From NCBI GenBank assembly GCA_938014245.1, contig CALLSD010000060.1, forward strand, positions 62,001 through 126,000: a DNA stretch of 64,000 nucleotides, written 5' to 3'. The translations under genes and the position numbers were made by a program. Below, in pieces: positions 44,460 to 53,500 of the stretch. Source of the DNA: an uncultured Actinomyces sp. (GTDB lineage: Bacteria; Actinomycetota; Actinomycetes; Actinomycetales; Actinomycetaceae). Numbering within the stretch: position 1 is the first letter of the stretch; each line of letters opens with the position of its first letter. The notes beneath the pieces were generated by a model, which had not been told where the DNA came from, ran no database searches, and saw only the letters and a program-made list of their open reading frames with translations.

Positions 44460-45518
44460 ATGAAGAAGAACTTCATCTCCCTGATTGCACTCGGCGCAGT
44501 CGGAGCCTTCACCCTGTCCGGATGCATCGTCAATGAACAGGGCAGTGACAACAACGGCGGAAACGGATCCGAGCAGTCTTTGACCATCGCGTGTGGTGCA
44601 ATGGAAGATCTCTGCCAGAAGTGGACCGAGACTTTCACCGCGCAGACCGGAATCAAGACGAGCTACGTTCGCCTGTCTTCGGGTGAAACCGTTGCACGTC
44701 TGGACTCGGCCAAGGACAACCCGGAGTTCGACGTCTGGCACGGCGGCCCCGTGGATGGCTATGGTGCAGCAGTCGAAAAGGGCCTGATCGAGGCCTACGA
44801 TTCCCCGACCGCAAAGGAAATTCCGGACAAGTACAAGGATCCGAACCACAACTGGACCGGTGTCTACGTGGGCGTTCTGGGCTTCTGCTCGAACAAGAAG
44901 GTCCTGGACGAAAGGGGCTTGGCTGTTCCCGAATCGTGGAGCGACCTCCTCAAGCCTGAGCTCAAGGGGCAGGTCTCGACCGCACACCCCTCGACCTCGG
45001 GTACCGCTTTCACGACACTCTGGACCCAGGTCGTTCTTGGTGGTAGCGAGAATGCAGGCATCGATTACATGAAGAAGATGCACGCCAATGTTCTGCAGTA
45101 CACCAAGTCCGGTACTGCTCCCGGCCAGATTGCCGGCCGCGGTGAGGTCGCAGTTGGCCTCGTCTTCTCGCACGACTGCGTGAAGTACCGTGACGAGGGC
45201 ATGAAGGACCTGGTCGTCTCCTTCCCGAAGGAAGGCACCGGCTACGAGATCGGTGGTGTTGCTCTGATTAAGAACTCGAAGCACTCCGAAGCCGCGAAGA
45301 AGTACATCGACTGGGCAATTTCTGCTGACGCTCAGAACATCGGTCAGACGGTTGGATCGAACCAGATTCTCACCAACCCGAATGCTAAGACCAATGACAA
45401 GATGGCCAAGCTCGACGAAATCAACTTGATCGACTACAACTTTGCCGCAGCCGCGGCTGCAAAGCCTGAATTGACCAAGCGCTTCGACGAAGAGGTTGCC
45501 GCTAAGCCGCGCGAGTAA
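44460..45518 (+). CDS. ABC importer substrate-binding lipoprotein (ferric-iron / sugar-phosphate type)
   Basis: Product of 352 residues with signal and lipobox LSGC. The mature part is a class of type 2 binding fold shared by FbpA and AfuA (LTIACGAMEDLCQKWTETFTAQTGIKTSYVRLSSGETVARLD, FDVWHGGPVDGYG, PESWSDLLKPELKGQVSTAHP). The Tyr-Tyr pair that binds iron in FbpA is not evident, so the ligand may be a phosphorylated organic compound, as in AfuA, rather than Fe3+. ATG after AAAGGAGAA. A stable hairpin separates it from the permease. Confidence 0.82.
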   Translation: MKKNFISLIALGAVGAFTLSGCIVNEQGSDNNGGNGSEQSLTIACGAMEDLCQKWTETFTAQTGIKTSYVRLSSGETVARLDSAKDNPEFDVWHGGPVDGYGAAVEKGLIEAYDSPTAKEIPDKYKDPNHNWTGVYVGVLGFCSNKKVLDERGLAVPESWSDLLKPELKGQVSTAHPSTSGTAFTTLWTQVVLGGSENAGIDYMKKMHANVLQYTKSGTAPGQIAGRGEVAVGLVFSHDCVKYRDEGMKDLVVSFPKEGTGYEIGGVALIKNSKHSEAAKKYIDWAISADAQNIGQTVGSNQILTNPNAKTNDKMAKLDEINLIDYNFAAAAAAKPELTKRFDEEVAAKPRE

Positions 45519-45531
45519 TTCGCGCTTCAGC

Positions 45532-45574
45532 GGGAGGGGGCAGCGCTCAACATGTCCCTGCGTTGTCCCCTCCC
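45532..45574 (+). terminator. Intercistronic hairpin between binding protein and permease
   Basis: A 14-bp stem (45532-45545 with 45561-45574), including two G-U pairs, encloses a 15-base loop and is followed by a T/C-rich tract. In a transporter operon such an element usually stops or processes part of the transcripts so that the binding protein is made in excess. Confidence 0.65.
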
Positions 45575-45674
45575 TTCTCTCTTTCTTGATCTGTGCGCCC
45601 GCTGATGGGTGCGCCCAATGCAGGGAAAACCCGCCTCAAAGATGTGCGGACATCCCGTAAAGATTGGATTTTTA

Positions 45675-47450
45675 ATGTCTGTGGAGACAAGTGCACCACC
45701 GAGCGTTGGTGCGCGGGGGGAGGAAACCCCTGAAACGCGCGCAGTGGCCTCGGGAAAGAAAAAACGAACAAAGGTTCGTCGTGATCCGGTGACTGTCGCG
45801 ATCGTTGCGATCATTTCAGCGGTGTTGGTACTGCTGGTGCTGTTGCCTCTGGTCACGATTTTGGCTCGCGCATTTTCGGGCGAAGGAATGAAGGTTCTGA
45901 CCTCCTTCGTCTCCTCGAAGACTAACCGCACGATTGCCCTGAACACGATTGTCCTGGGCTTGGTCGTCGGTCTTGTCGGAACTCTTGTTGGTTTCTTCTT
46001 CGCTTACATTCAGGCTCGCGTGAAGATCCCCGGCAAGAAGATCCTGCACCTCATCTGCTTGATCCCGATCGTTTCGCCGCCCTTCGCTGTGGCAACGTCC
46101 GCGATCACTCTGTTTGGACGCAACGGAATCATCTCCACTCAGCTGCTCGGTCAGCAGTGGAACATCTACGGCCTCTCTGGCCTGACTCTGGTTCTTTCTC
46201 TCTCTTTCTTCCCTGTTGCGTACATGAACATGCTCGGCATGCTCAAGAATCTGGATCCCGCAATGGAGGAGGCCGCGGCCTCCCTGGGTGCATCCTCGTG
46301 GAAGATTTTCCGCACGGTTACCCTCCCCATGCTGATCCCCGGCTTCGCAGCCTCGTTCCTCCTCCTCTTCGTCGAGGCGATCGCTGACTTGGCGAACCCC
46401 TTGGTCATCGGTGGTGACTTTACGGTCTTGGCTTCGCGCGCATACATCGCGGTCAACGGTGAGTACAACACTGCTGCCGGTTCGGCTTACTCGCTGATCC
46501 TCTTGGTTCCTGCGCTCTTGGTCTTCCTTCTGCAGCGCTACTGGTCGGGTCGTTCTTCAGCGGTGACCGTGACCGGTAAGCCCGCTGGCCGCGTTCGCAT
46601 GGTGACTTCTCTTGCCGCTCGCATTCCTTTGGGCGCAGTGACTGCCGCGCTGGCACTTTTCGTTGTGACGATTTACGCGACGGTTATTGTGGGTGCATTC
46701 GTCTCGATCTTGGGCGTTGACAATACCTTCACTCTCAAGAACTTCAAGTACGTGCTCTCGGGTATCGGTAACGATGCGATGGTGGATACGACCATCTTGG
46801 CCCTGATTGCTACGCCGATTGCTGGCGTGCTTGGCATGATCGTCGCGTGGTTGGTTGTCGTGCGTTTGAAGGCTTCCTCGGGCTTCATGGACTTCCTCGG
46901 TATGCTCGGTTTGTCTGTGCCCGGTACCGTCTTGGGTATCGGTTACCTCATCACCTACAACAAGCCGATCATCATCTTTGGAAAGCTCCAGCTGATGCCG
47001 GCGCTCGCGGGTGGTTCTGCGGTCTTCGGTGGTGCGTTGGCGATCATCATGGTGTACATCGCGCGTTCGATGCCTTCCGGTCAGCGTTCGGGTATTGCTT
47101 CCCTCCATCAGATCGATCATTCGATTGACGAGGCCTCAACCTCCTTGGGCGCTTCGGGCTTGGTGACCTTCATGAAGGTGACGCTTCCCCTGATTCGTCC
47201 TGCGTTCATCGCTGGTTTGACCTACGCCTTCGCGCGTTCGATGACCACGCTGTCGCCAATCATTTTCATCACGACTCCTAAGACCAAGATCATGACCTCG
47301 CAGATTCTGTCTGAGGTTGATGCGGGGCGTTTCGGTAATGCTTTCGCCTTCTGCACGATCTTGATCGTCATTGTCATGGCTGTTATCGGCCTGACGAATG
47401 TCCTCGTGCGAGATAAATCTGTCACCGCCTCCAATGGCGCGGGCATGTAA
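45675..47450 (+). CDS. Fused two-domain ABC importer permease (FbpB/AfuB type)
   Basis: Product of 591 residues with about twelve membrane segments: two BPD_transp_1 domains in one chain, each with an EAA loop (EEAAASLGASSWKIFRTVTLPMLIPG; DEASTSLGASGLVTFMKVTLPLIRP). This fused form is typical of ferric-iron and sugar-phosphate importers. An ATG at 45675 precedes a basic N-terminus. Only a weak ribosome site is seen. It precedes the ATPase by 21 bases. Confidence 0.92.
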   Translation: MSVETSAPPSVGARGEETPETRAVASGKKKRTKVRRDPVTVAIVAIISAVLVLLVLLPLVTILARAFSGEGMKVLTSFVSSKTNRTIALNTIVLGLVVGLVGTLVGFFFAYIQARVKIPGKKILHLICLIPIVSPPFAVATSAITLFGRNGIISTQLLGQQWNIYGLSGLTLVLSLSFFPVAYMNMLGMLKNLDPAMEEAAASLGASSWKIFRTVTLPMLIPGFAASFLLLFVEAIADLANPLVIGGDFTVLASRAYIAVNGEYNTAAGSAYSLILLVPALLVFLLQRYWSGRSSAVTVTGKPAGRVRMVTSLAARIPLGAVTAALALFVVTIYATVIVGAFVSILGVDNTFTLKNFKYVLSGIGNDAMVDTTILALIATPIAGVLGMIVAWLVVVRLKASSGFMDFLGMLGLSVPGTVLGIGYLITYNKPIIIFGKLQLMPALAGGSAVFGGALAIIMVYIARSMPSGQRSGIASLHQIDHSIDEASTSLGASGLVTFMKVTLPLIRPAFIAGLTYAFARSMTTLSPIIFITTPKTKIMTSQILSEVDAGRFGNAFAFCTILIVIVMAVIGLTNVLVRDKSVTASNGAGM

Positions 47451-47471
47451 TTGTTGACAAAGGAAAGCCTC

Positions 47472-48617
47472 ATGTCGAATACAAATGACACTAATGCTCC
47501 CGGCCGCCTGTCCTTGGTGGAACTGACGAAGACCTTCTCCAACACGGTCTCTGATGTGACTGCGGTCGACCACATCAATCTGGATATTCGCCCCGGTGAG
47601 TTCATCACCTTGCTTGGTCCCTCTGGATGCGGCAAGACCACGACCCTGCGCATGATCGCAGGTTTCGAGGATGCCACTTCGGGCCAGGTCATGCTGGATG
47701 GCGAGAACATGGTTGTTGTCCCGCCGAACAAGCGCCCCATGTCGATGGTGTTCCAGTCCTACGCGCTTTTCCCGCACCTGAGCGTGCGCGAAAACGTTGC
47801 CTATGGCTTGCGTCTGCGCAAGAAGAGTGCAGAGGAAATCAAGGAAGAAGTTGACATTGCTCTTGCTGCGATGAACCTGACTGCGATGGCCGATCGTGCG
47901 CCGTCTCAGCTCTCGGGTGGTCAGCAGCAGCGTGTGGCACTGGCACGCGCGATGGTTGTGCGCCCCAAGGTTTTGCTCTTCGATGAGCCCTTGTCGAACC
48001 TGGATGCGAAGCTGCGCGTCAAGATGCGCGTGGAGATCCGCCGGATGCAAAAGCGTCTGGGTATCTCTTCCGTTTACGTCACCCACGATCAGTCCGAAGC
48101 TATGGCGATGTCGGACCGGATTGTCGTCATGAATTCCGGTCGCATTGAGCAGGTTGATACTCCCGAGGAGATCTACCTTCACCCCGCCAGCGTTTTCGTT
48201 GCGGACTTCGTGGGACGTGCGAACTTCGTGCCTGCTCAGGCGCATGAAGTTAGCGAAGATGGCATGGTCGAGATCGAGGCCTTGGGCCAGAAGATTCGCG
48301 TTCACTCTTCTGAAGGTGCGAAGGAAGCTGTGCGTGAGGGTAAGGAAACCGTGGTCTTGGTTCGCCCCGAGTCCATGAGGATCCAGCCGACCGATGAGAA
48401 GCCTGCAACACTGACGGGTTCTTTGGGTCAGGTCGTTACCTCGATCTTCTATGGCGAAACGGTCGAATACGAAATCGAGACCGAGTTCGGTTCGCTCGTG
48501 TGTGTCGTTTCTGACCCGCGTGCCGAGGACCTCCTTGAAGAAGGTCAATACGTTCGCCTGGGTATCGAGGCCGAGAAGGCGTGGCTCTTGCCTTCGGGGC
48601 AGCTCGCATCGGCGTAA
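47472..48617 (+). CDS. ABC importer ATP-binding protein (FbpC/AfuC/PotA type)
   Basis: ATPase of 381 residues with Walker A GPSGCGKTT, Q-loop SMVFQSYALFPHL, signature LSGGQQQRVALARAM, Walker B LLFDEPLSNLD and switch His in VTHDQSEA. A C-terminal TOBE domain (~260-380) follows. It energises the fused permease upstream. ATG at 47472 after AAAGGAAAG; the frame is open from 47451. Confidence 0.93.
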   Translation: MSNTNDTNAPGRLSLVELTKTFSNTVSDVTAVDHINLDIRPGEFITLLGPSGCGKTTTLRMIAGFEDATSGQVMLDGENMVVVPPNKRPMSMVFQSYALFPHLSVRENVAYGLRLRKKSAEEIKEEVDIALAAMNLTAMADRAPSQLSGGQQQRVALARAMVVRPKVLLFDEPLSNLDAKLRVKMRVEIRRMQKRLGISSVYVTHDQSEAMAMSDRIVVMNSGRIEQVDTPEEIYLHPASVFVADFVGRANFVPAQAHEVSEDGMVEIEALGQKIRVHSSEGAKEAVREGKETVVLVRPESMRIQPTDEKPATLTGSLGQVVTSIFYGETVEYEIETEFGSLVCVVSDPRAEDLLEEGQYVRLGIEAEKAWLLPSGQLASA

Positions 48618-48658
48618 CTGTTGTGTGGGTCTTGAGTGAGTGATCAAGGCCGCCGGCC

Positions 48659-48698
48659 GGGGCCGGGAGAGGGGAGTGATTATCCCTCTCCCGGCCCC
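48659..48698 (+). terminator. GC-rich hairpin after the importer operon
   Basis: A 15-bp stem (48659-48673 with 48684-48698) and a ten-base loop. It lacks a clear T-run, so termination may be inefficient. It separates the importer genes from prfB. Confidence 0.65.
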
Positions 48699-48738
48699 GA
48701 CCTCGTCAATAGGCAAATGAATCCGCTACTCTGGTGAC

Positions 48739-49866
48739 GTGGCCATTGAGTTTTCTGAAGAGATCCAGTCCTTGCGCACAACCATGGAGAATATCTCCGC
48801 AGTTGTGCAGCCCGAGCGTCTTCGCGCGCAGATCGAGGAGTTGTCGCAGCAGGCGGCTGCTCCGGACCTGTGGGATGACCCCTCGCACGCTCAGGAAGTA
48901 ACCTCGCAGCTGTCTCACCGTCAGAGCGAACTCGATCGCGTGCTGGCCATGGAAGAACGCATTGATGATCTCGAGGCCATTGTCGATATGGCGCGCGAAA
49001 CTGCGGAAAGCGATCCCTCGGAGGCAGAAGATATCTTCGCCGAGGCCGAAGCTGATTTGGGTGCTCTTAAGGACGACATGTCTGCTCTTGAGATCCGTAC
49101 CCTTCTTGATGGTGAATACGATGAGCGCAACGCGGTTATTACTATTCGAAGCGGTGCCGGCGGCGTGGATGCTGCTGATTTTGCTGAGATCCTCTTGCGC
49201 ATGTACCTGCGTTGGGCCGAGCGTCATGGTTATCCGACGAAGGTCATGGATACGTCCTACGCGGAAGAAGCTGGTCTGAAGTCGGCAACTTTCGAAGTTC
49301 AGGCACCCTACGCCTATGGCACTCTTTCGGTCGAGGCCGGTACCCACCGCCTCGTGCGCATTAGTCCCTTCGATAACCAGGGACGCCGTCAGACTTCTTT
49401 CGCGGCCGTTGAGGTTATTCCTCTGATTGAATCGACGGACCATATTGAGATTCCCGAATCCGAACTCAAGGTTGATGTCTTCCGTTCCTCGGGTCCCGGT
49501 GGGCAGTCGGTGAACACGACGGACTCTGCGGTTCGTATGACCCACATTCCCACGGGCATTGTTGTCTCGATGCAGGATGAGAAGTCCCAGATTCAAAACC
49601 GTGCGGCTGCCCTGCGAGTTCTGCAGTCTCGCCTCTTGGTTCTTCGTCATGAGGAAGAGCAGGCCAAGAAGAAGGAGCTTGCTGGGGACGTGAAGGCCTC
49701 GTGGGGCGACCAGATGCGCTCGTATGTTCTTCAGCCCTACCAGATGGTGAAGGACCTGCGAACCGAGTACGAGTCTGGGAATCCGCAAAACGTTTTCGAT
49801 GGCGACATCGATGGCTTTATCAATGCGGGAATCCGTTGGCGTAAGAACCAGCAGAACGCTGAGTAA
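48739..49866 (+). CDS. prfB: Peptide chain release factor 2
   Basis: Release factor of 375 residues recognising UGA and UAA. The peptide anticodon region is [14 protein letters not shown] (SPF, diagnostic of RF2) and the catalytic loop is SGPGGQSVN. The frame is continuous, so the UGA programmed frameshift of many bacteria is absent. Start GTG at 48739. Located directly upstream of ftsE, the conserved actinobacterial order. Confidence 0.96.
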   Translation: MAIEFSEEIQSLRTTMENISAVVQPERLRAQIEELSQQAAAPDLWDDPSHAQEVTSQLSHRQSELDRVLAMEERIDDLEAIVDMARETAESDPSEAEDIFAEAEADLGALKDDMSALEIRTLLDGEYDERNAVITIRSGAGGVDAADFAEILLRMYLRWAERHGYPTKVMDTSYAEEAGLKSATFEVQAPYAYGTLSVEAGTHRLVRISPFDNQGRRQTSFAAVEVIPLIESTDHIEIPESELKVDVFRSSGPGGQSVNTTDSAVRMTHIPTGIVVSMQDEKSQIQNRAAALRVLQSRLLVLRHEEEQAKKKELAGDVKASWGDQMRSYVLQPYQMVKDLRTEYESGNPQNVFDGDIDGFINAGIRWRKNQQNAE

Positions 49867-49870
49867 AGTG

Positions 49871-49897
49871 AAAAGCCCGGGCGAAGGCCCGGGCTTT
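49871..49897 (+). terminator. Rho-independent terminator after prfB
   Basis: A 12-bp stem of AAAAGCCCGGGC type with a three-base loop, ending in TTTT. Confidence 0.88.
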
Positions 49898-49972
49898 TGC
49901 GCGTGTCGCCGGTGCAGCGAGCCGCTGAATGCATAGGGTAAAAGGGACCATAACCCCGATCAGAGACGGCTC

Positions 49973-50662
49973 ATGATTCGATTTGATCACGTGACCATGG
50001 TGTATCAGCCTGGTGCACGTCCGGCATTAGACGATGTTTCCCTCGAAGTGAAGCGCGGAGAGTTCGTCTTCCTCGTAGGTAAATCCGGCTCAGGTAAGTC
50101 CACGTTCCTCCAGCTCACTATGCGGGAGATTCGCGCGACTTCGGGAACCGTGTGGGTTCTCGGCCACGACGTAGGCAAGCTTTCTCGCTGGTCGGTTCCA
50201 AAACTCCGTCGCCAGGTGGGAACCGTCTTCCAGGATTTCCGCCTGCTGCCCTCGAAGAGCGTTTACGAAAACGTTGCATTGGCTATGCAAGTGATCGGTA
50301 AGCCTCGTCACGCGATTGAAACCCAGGTTCCCGAGGTGCTGGAACTGGTGGGTCTTGCTGGCAAGGAAAAGCGCTTGCCCCACGAGCTCTCCGGTGGTGA
50401 AGAACAGCGCGTTGCTATCGCCAGAGCGATGGTGAACCGCCCCGAATTACTGTTGGCCGACGAGCCGACTGGAAACTTGGACCCGGATACGTCCTTGGGA
50501 ATTATGCGTCTTTTGGACCGTATTAACCGCAATGGGACGACGGTCGTTATGGCTACTCACGATGCAGCAATCGTGAATCAGATGCGTATGCGCGTGATCG
50601 AATTGCACGATGGAACAGTTGCGCGTGATCAGGACAGCGGCGTGTATGGGGCGGTGAAGTAA
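49973..50662 (+). CDS. ftsE: Cell division ATP-binding protein FtsE
   Basis: ATPase of 229 residues with [10 protein letters not shown], the signature [27 protein letters not shown] and the switch His in MATHD. With FtsX it transmits ATP hydrolysis across the membrane to activate a peptidoglycan hydrolase at the septum. The ftsX start overlaps its last base (TAATG). Confidence 0.96.
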   Translation: MIRFDHVTMVYQPGARPALDDVSLEVKRGEFVFLVGKSGSGKSTFLQLTMREIRATSGTVWVLGHDVGKLSRWSVPKLRRQVGTVFQDFRLLPSKSVYENVALAMQVIGKPRHAIETQVPEVLELVGLAGKEKRLPHELSGGEEQRVAIARAMVNRPELLLADEPTGNLDPDTSLGIMRLLDRINRNGTTVVMATHDAAIVNQMRMRVIELHDGTVARDQDSGVYGAVK

Positions 50663-51576
50663 TGAAGTTACGTTTTATTCTTTCCGAGGTTGGTAAGGGT
50701 CTGTCGCGCAACCGTGCGATGTCCGTTGCTGTTGTTATCGTGACCTTCGTGTCCCTTCTTTTCGTTGGTATTGCTGGGCTTTCTCAGATGCAGGTTTCGC
50801 GTATGAAGAGCCAGTGGTACGACAAAATCGAAGTGTCGGTGTATATGTGCGCCACCAACGATCAGACACCGAGCTGCAATAACGAAGAAGCAACCGAGGC
50901 TCAGATTGGAGCTGTTCGCGACAAGCTTGCCTCTGCTGAGCTTGCTCCCTATGTGAAGGAAGTTTTCGAGGAATCGAAGGCGGAAGCCTATAAGAACTTC
51001 ATTCAGATTTATGGGAATTCTTCGCTGGGACAGTGGACGACCGAAGACATGATGCAAGTCTCCTTCCGCGTCAAGCTGGTCAATCCCGAGCAATTCAGCA
51101 TTATTCGCGACGAACTCACGGGATCTCCCGGTGTGTCCGTGGTGAAGGATCAGCGTGAGATCGTTGAGCCCTTGTTCCAGGTTTTGGGTAAGGCCCGAGG
51201 CCTGTCGCTGGGCTTGGCGGGCGTCATGATCATCGCCGCGGTCTTGCTCATTACGACCACTATTCGCCTGTCCGCAATGAGTCGTGAACGTGAAACCTCC
51301 ATCATGCGTCTGGTGGGTGCGTCGAACTTGTTCATCCAGGCTCCCTTCATGATTGAGGGTGCGATTGCCGCCGTGGTGGGCGCGCTCCTTGCTGTTGGAA
51401 CGCTCTTTGTCGGCGTGCATGTTCTGGTCAACCAATGGCTTGCACAGGCCTTCCGCTGGACGAACTTTATCGGCATGCGTGAGGTTTGGATCATGTCTCC
51501 GATCCTCATCATCGCGGCTGTTCTCCTGGCGCTGTCCGCCTCTGCTTTCTCCTTAGCGAAGTACACAAAGATCTGA
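50662..51576 (+). CDS. ftsX: Cell division protein FtsX
   Basis: Product of 304 residues: membrane segment 1 at ~19-40, a large extracellular domain (~41-175) holding two cysteines (YMCATNDQTPSCNN) that may form a disulfide, then three membrane segments at about 180-200, 228-255 and 275-297. The extracellular loop should contact the adjacent M23 peptidase. Codes immediately after ftsE; the peptidase starts 4 bases after its stop. Confidence 0.95.
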   Translation: MKLRFILSEVGKGLSRNRAMSVAVVIVTFVSLLFVGIAGLSQMQVSRMKSQWYDKIEVSVYMCATNDQTPSCNNEEATEAQIGAVRDKLASAELAPYVKEVFEESKAEAYKNFIQIYGNSSLGQWTTEDMMQVSFRVKLVNPEQFSIIRDELTGSPGVSVVKDQREIVEPLFQVLGKARGLSLGLAGVMIIAAVLLITTTIRLSAMSRERETSIMRLVGASNLFIQAPFMIEGAIAAVVGALLAVGTLFVGVHVLVNQWLAQAFRWTNFIGMREVWIMSPILIIAAVLLALSASAFSLAKYTKI

Positions 51577-51580
51577 TCCT

Positions 51581-52852
51581 ATGAAGCTCCCACGTTTTCA
51601 CGGTCTGTCCAAGCGAATGACCAGTGCTGCGGCACTGCTCATTGTTCTTGCCCCCATCAGCTTTGCGCCCCCGGCCTTGGCTGATGAGGACCGTGATCGC
51701 GTAGCCGAGGCGCAGCGTCAGTCCGCGCAACATGTTCAAGAACTGCGCAACAACCTTGAGGGTTTAGATTCGTCTCTTGCCCAGGTCTATGTGGATCTTG
51801 AAACCGCGAACGCACAAATCCCCGTTGCCCAGGCTGAACTCGATACGGCGAATGAACGATATGAGGGGGCAAAGCGGGAACACGATGTTGCCCAGGCGCA
51901 ATTGGATGCCGCTCAAGCGGAAGCGAACCGTCTGAGTGACGAAATGACAAAGGCACGCAAGCAACAGGAGGCTGCAGAAAAAGCAGTCGGCTCACTTGCG
52001 CGCGAGATGTATCAGTCGGGGGGAACCAGTTCTCCCTTGCTCATTGCTTTGTCCTCTTCTGGGACCGAAGAGATTGCTGATCGCGCAGCCGCGGCCGATG
52101 CGCTCACTCGCGCCCAGGACAGCGCCTTGAGTCAAGCACAAGGGGTTCAGGCTTCTACTCGCAATCAGCAAAGCCGACAGAGCGCTGTAACCGCGCGTAT
52201 CTCTGCGCTTGAGGAAAAAGCGCGCAAGGCCTCGGAAGAAGCAGAAAGCGCAAAGAACACTGCGGAAACGAAGCTTCGCGAGCTCGACGAACTGAAGAAG
52301 ACCTCGGAAGAAAAGCGCGCCCAGTGGGATGCACAGAAAGCCCAGGCTGAAGAACAGCTCGGCCAATGGCAGCGTGAATACCAGGAGGCAACTTCGAAGC
52401 TCGCTGCGATTGATGAAGAAAATCGCCGCCAGAATCGGCGCTACACTTCATCCTCGAACTTCTCCAGCCCGCTTCCCGTTCCTTTGGTCGTGACGTCACC
52501 ATTCGGGTGGCGCGTCCACCCCGTTCTTGGGATTTCGCGCTATCACAATGGAACAGACTTCGCGGCGAACTGCGGCACCGAGATCTACCCTGTTGCCGAA
52601 GGCGTAGTGACCGCGGTAACCGTTGAAACTGCTGGCGGAAACGTTGTCTACGTCAACCACGGCATGATGAATGGTGCCTCGATGTCGACCGCCTACGTCC
52701 ACATGCAATCAACGAATGTTCATGTGGGCCAGCAGGTTGGGCGCGACACTGTTTTGGGTTGGGTTGGAGCGACCGGCTATGCCACTGGCTGCCACCTCCA
52801 CCTGTCTGTCATGCGCAATGGCGCTGATGTTGAACCTCTTGATTACTTGTAG
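51581..52852 (+). CDS. Secreted coiled-coil M23 (LytM) peptidase, FtsEX partner
   Basis: Product of 423 residues: signal peptide (~1-34, ending ALA), a long coiled-coil region (~35-290, Ala/Glu/Gln-rich), then a LytM domain (~300-423). The zinc ligands are present: HNGTD (His and Asp) and GCHLHL (HxH); a YVHM motif lies between. Unlike E. coli EnvC the metal site appears intact, so it should cut peptidoglycan itself. The layout matches coiled-coil hydrolases activated by FtsEX, and the gene is directly downstream. Confidence 0.92.
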   Translation: MKLPRFHGLSKRMTSAAALLIVLAPISFAPPALADEDRDRVAEAQRQSAQHVQELRNNLEGLDSSLAQVYVDLETANAQIPVAQAELDTANERYEGAKREHDVAQAQLDAAQAEANRLSDEMTKARKQQEAAEKAVGSLAREMYQSGGTSSPLLIALSSSGTEEIADRAAAADALTRAQDSALSQAQGVQASTRNQQSRQSAVTARISALEEKARKASEEAESAKNTAETKLRELDELKKTSEEKRAQWDAQKAQAEEQLGQWQREYQEATSKLAAIDEENRRQNRRYTSSSNFSSPLPVPLVVTSPFGWRVHPVLGISRYHNGTDFAANCGTEIYPVAEGVVTAVTVETAGGNVVYVNHGMMNGASMSTAYVHMQSTNVHVGQQVGRDTVLGWVGATGYATGCHLHLSVMRNGADVEPLDYL

Positions 52853-52894
52853 GACAATAGATCTTCCGTAATCACTGGCCGAGGGAGGTGTTTT

Positions 52895-53422
52895 ATGCCA
52901 AAGGAATGGAAAAAGCCAAAGCCTACCGAATCCGAGAGGCGTAAGGCCGCCTCGGACGCGAAGAAGACAATTGCGCGCAATAAGAAGGCTCGCCACGACT
53001 ATCTCATCGAAGATACGTGGGAGGCCGGCATGGTGCTTTCGGGTACCGAAGTGAAAGCCCTGCGTATGGGGCGCGCGTCGCTTGTCGATGCGTGGGTAGA
53101 GATTAAGAACGGCGAGGCCTGGCTGTACGGGGCGAATATCCCCATGTATGCCCAGGGTTCGTGGACAAACCACGCTCCCACGCGTAAGAGGAAGCTTTTA
53201 CTGCATAGCAGCGAAATTTCCACTCTGGCCGATAAGTCTTCTGTCAAGGGATACACCATTGTTCCCCTTGAGCTGTACTTCATTGGCGGCCGCGCAAAGG
53301 TAGAGATCGCCCTTGCTCGCGGTAAACAAGAGTGGGATAAACGTCAGGCCCTGCGCGAAAAACAGGACCAGCGTGAGGCAGAGCGCGCGATGCGTCGCTA
53401 TGTCAAACAAGCACGTCGCTGA
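52895..53422 (+). CDS. smpB: SsrA-binding protein SmpB
   Basis: Small tmRNA-binding protein of 175 residues; core from about 30 (ARHDYLIEDTWEAGMVLSGTEVKALRMGRASLVDAW) through LLLHSSEI and VPLELYF to a basic C-terminal tail (EAERAMRRYVKQARR) that enters the decoding centre. The N-terminus is extended and Lys-rich. ATG follows GAGGGAGG. It lies about 5 kb upstream of ssrA on the same strand. Confidence 0.96.
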   Translation: MPKEWKKPKPTESERRKAASDAKKTIARNKKARHDYLIEDTWEAGMVLSGTEVKALRMGRASLVDAWVEIKNGEAWLYGANIPMYAQGSWTNHAPTRKRKLLLHSSEISTLADKSSVKGYTIVPLELYFIGGRAKVEIALARGKQEWDKRQALREKQDQREAERAMRRYVKQARR

Positions 53423-53447
53423 TCGGCGGCGTGTTCACGAGGAAGTG

Positions 53448-53477
53448 CTGTGTGCCCTCCATGTGGAAGGTACACAG
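53448..53477 (+). terminator. Hairpin after smpB
   Basis: Arms CTGTGT and ACACAG with further pairing inside (CCTCC/GGAAGG, imperfect), followed by a T-rich stretch. A plausible but weak terminator or attenuator between smpB and the YhgE/Pip genes. Confidence 0.45.
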
Positions 53478-53500
53478 CCTGTTCTGTTTGAGGAGCGTTT

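Noticed and set aside
47136..48716. Minus-strand open frame of 526 codons
   Set aside because: It is antisense to the permease end and the ABC ATPase, both of which have clear motifs; it is His/Arg/Asp-rich as expected for a shadow frame.
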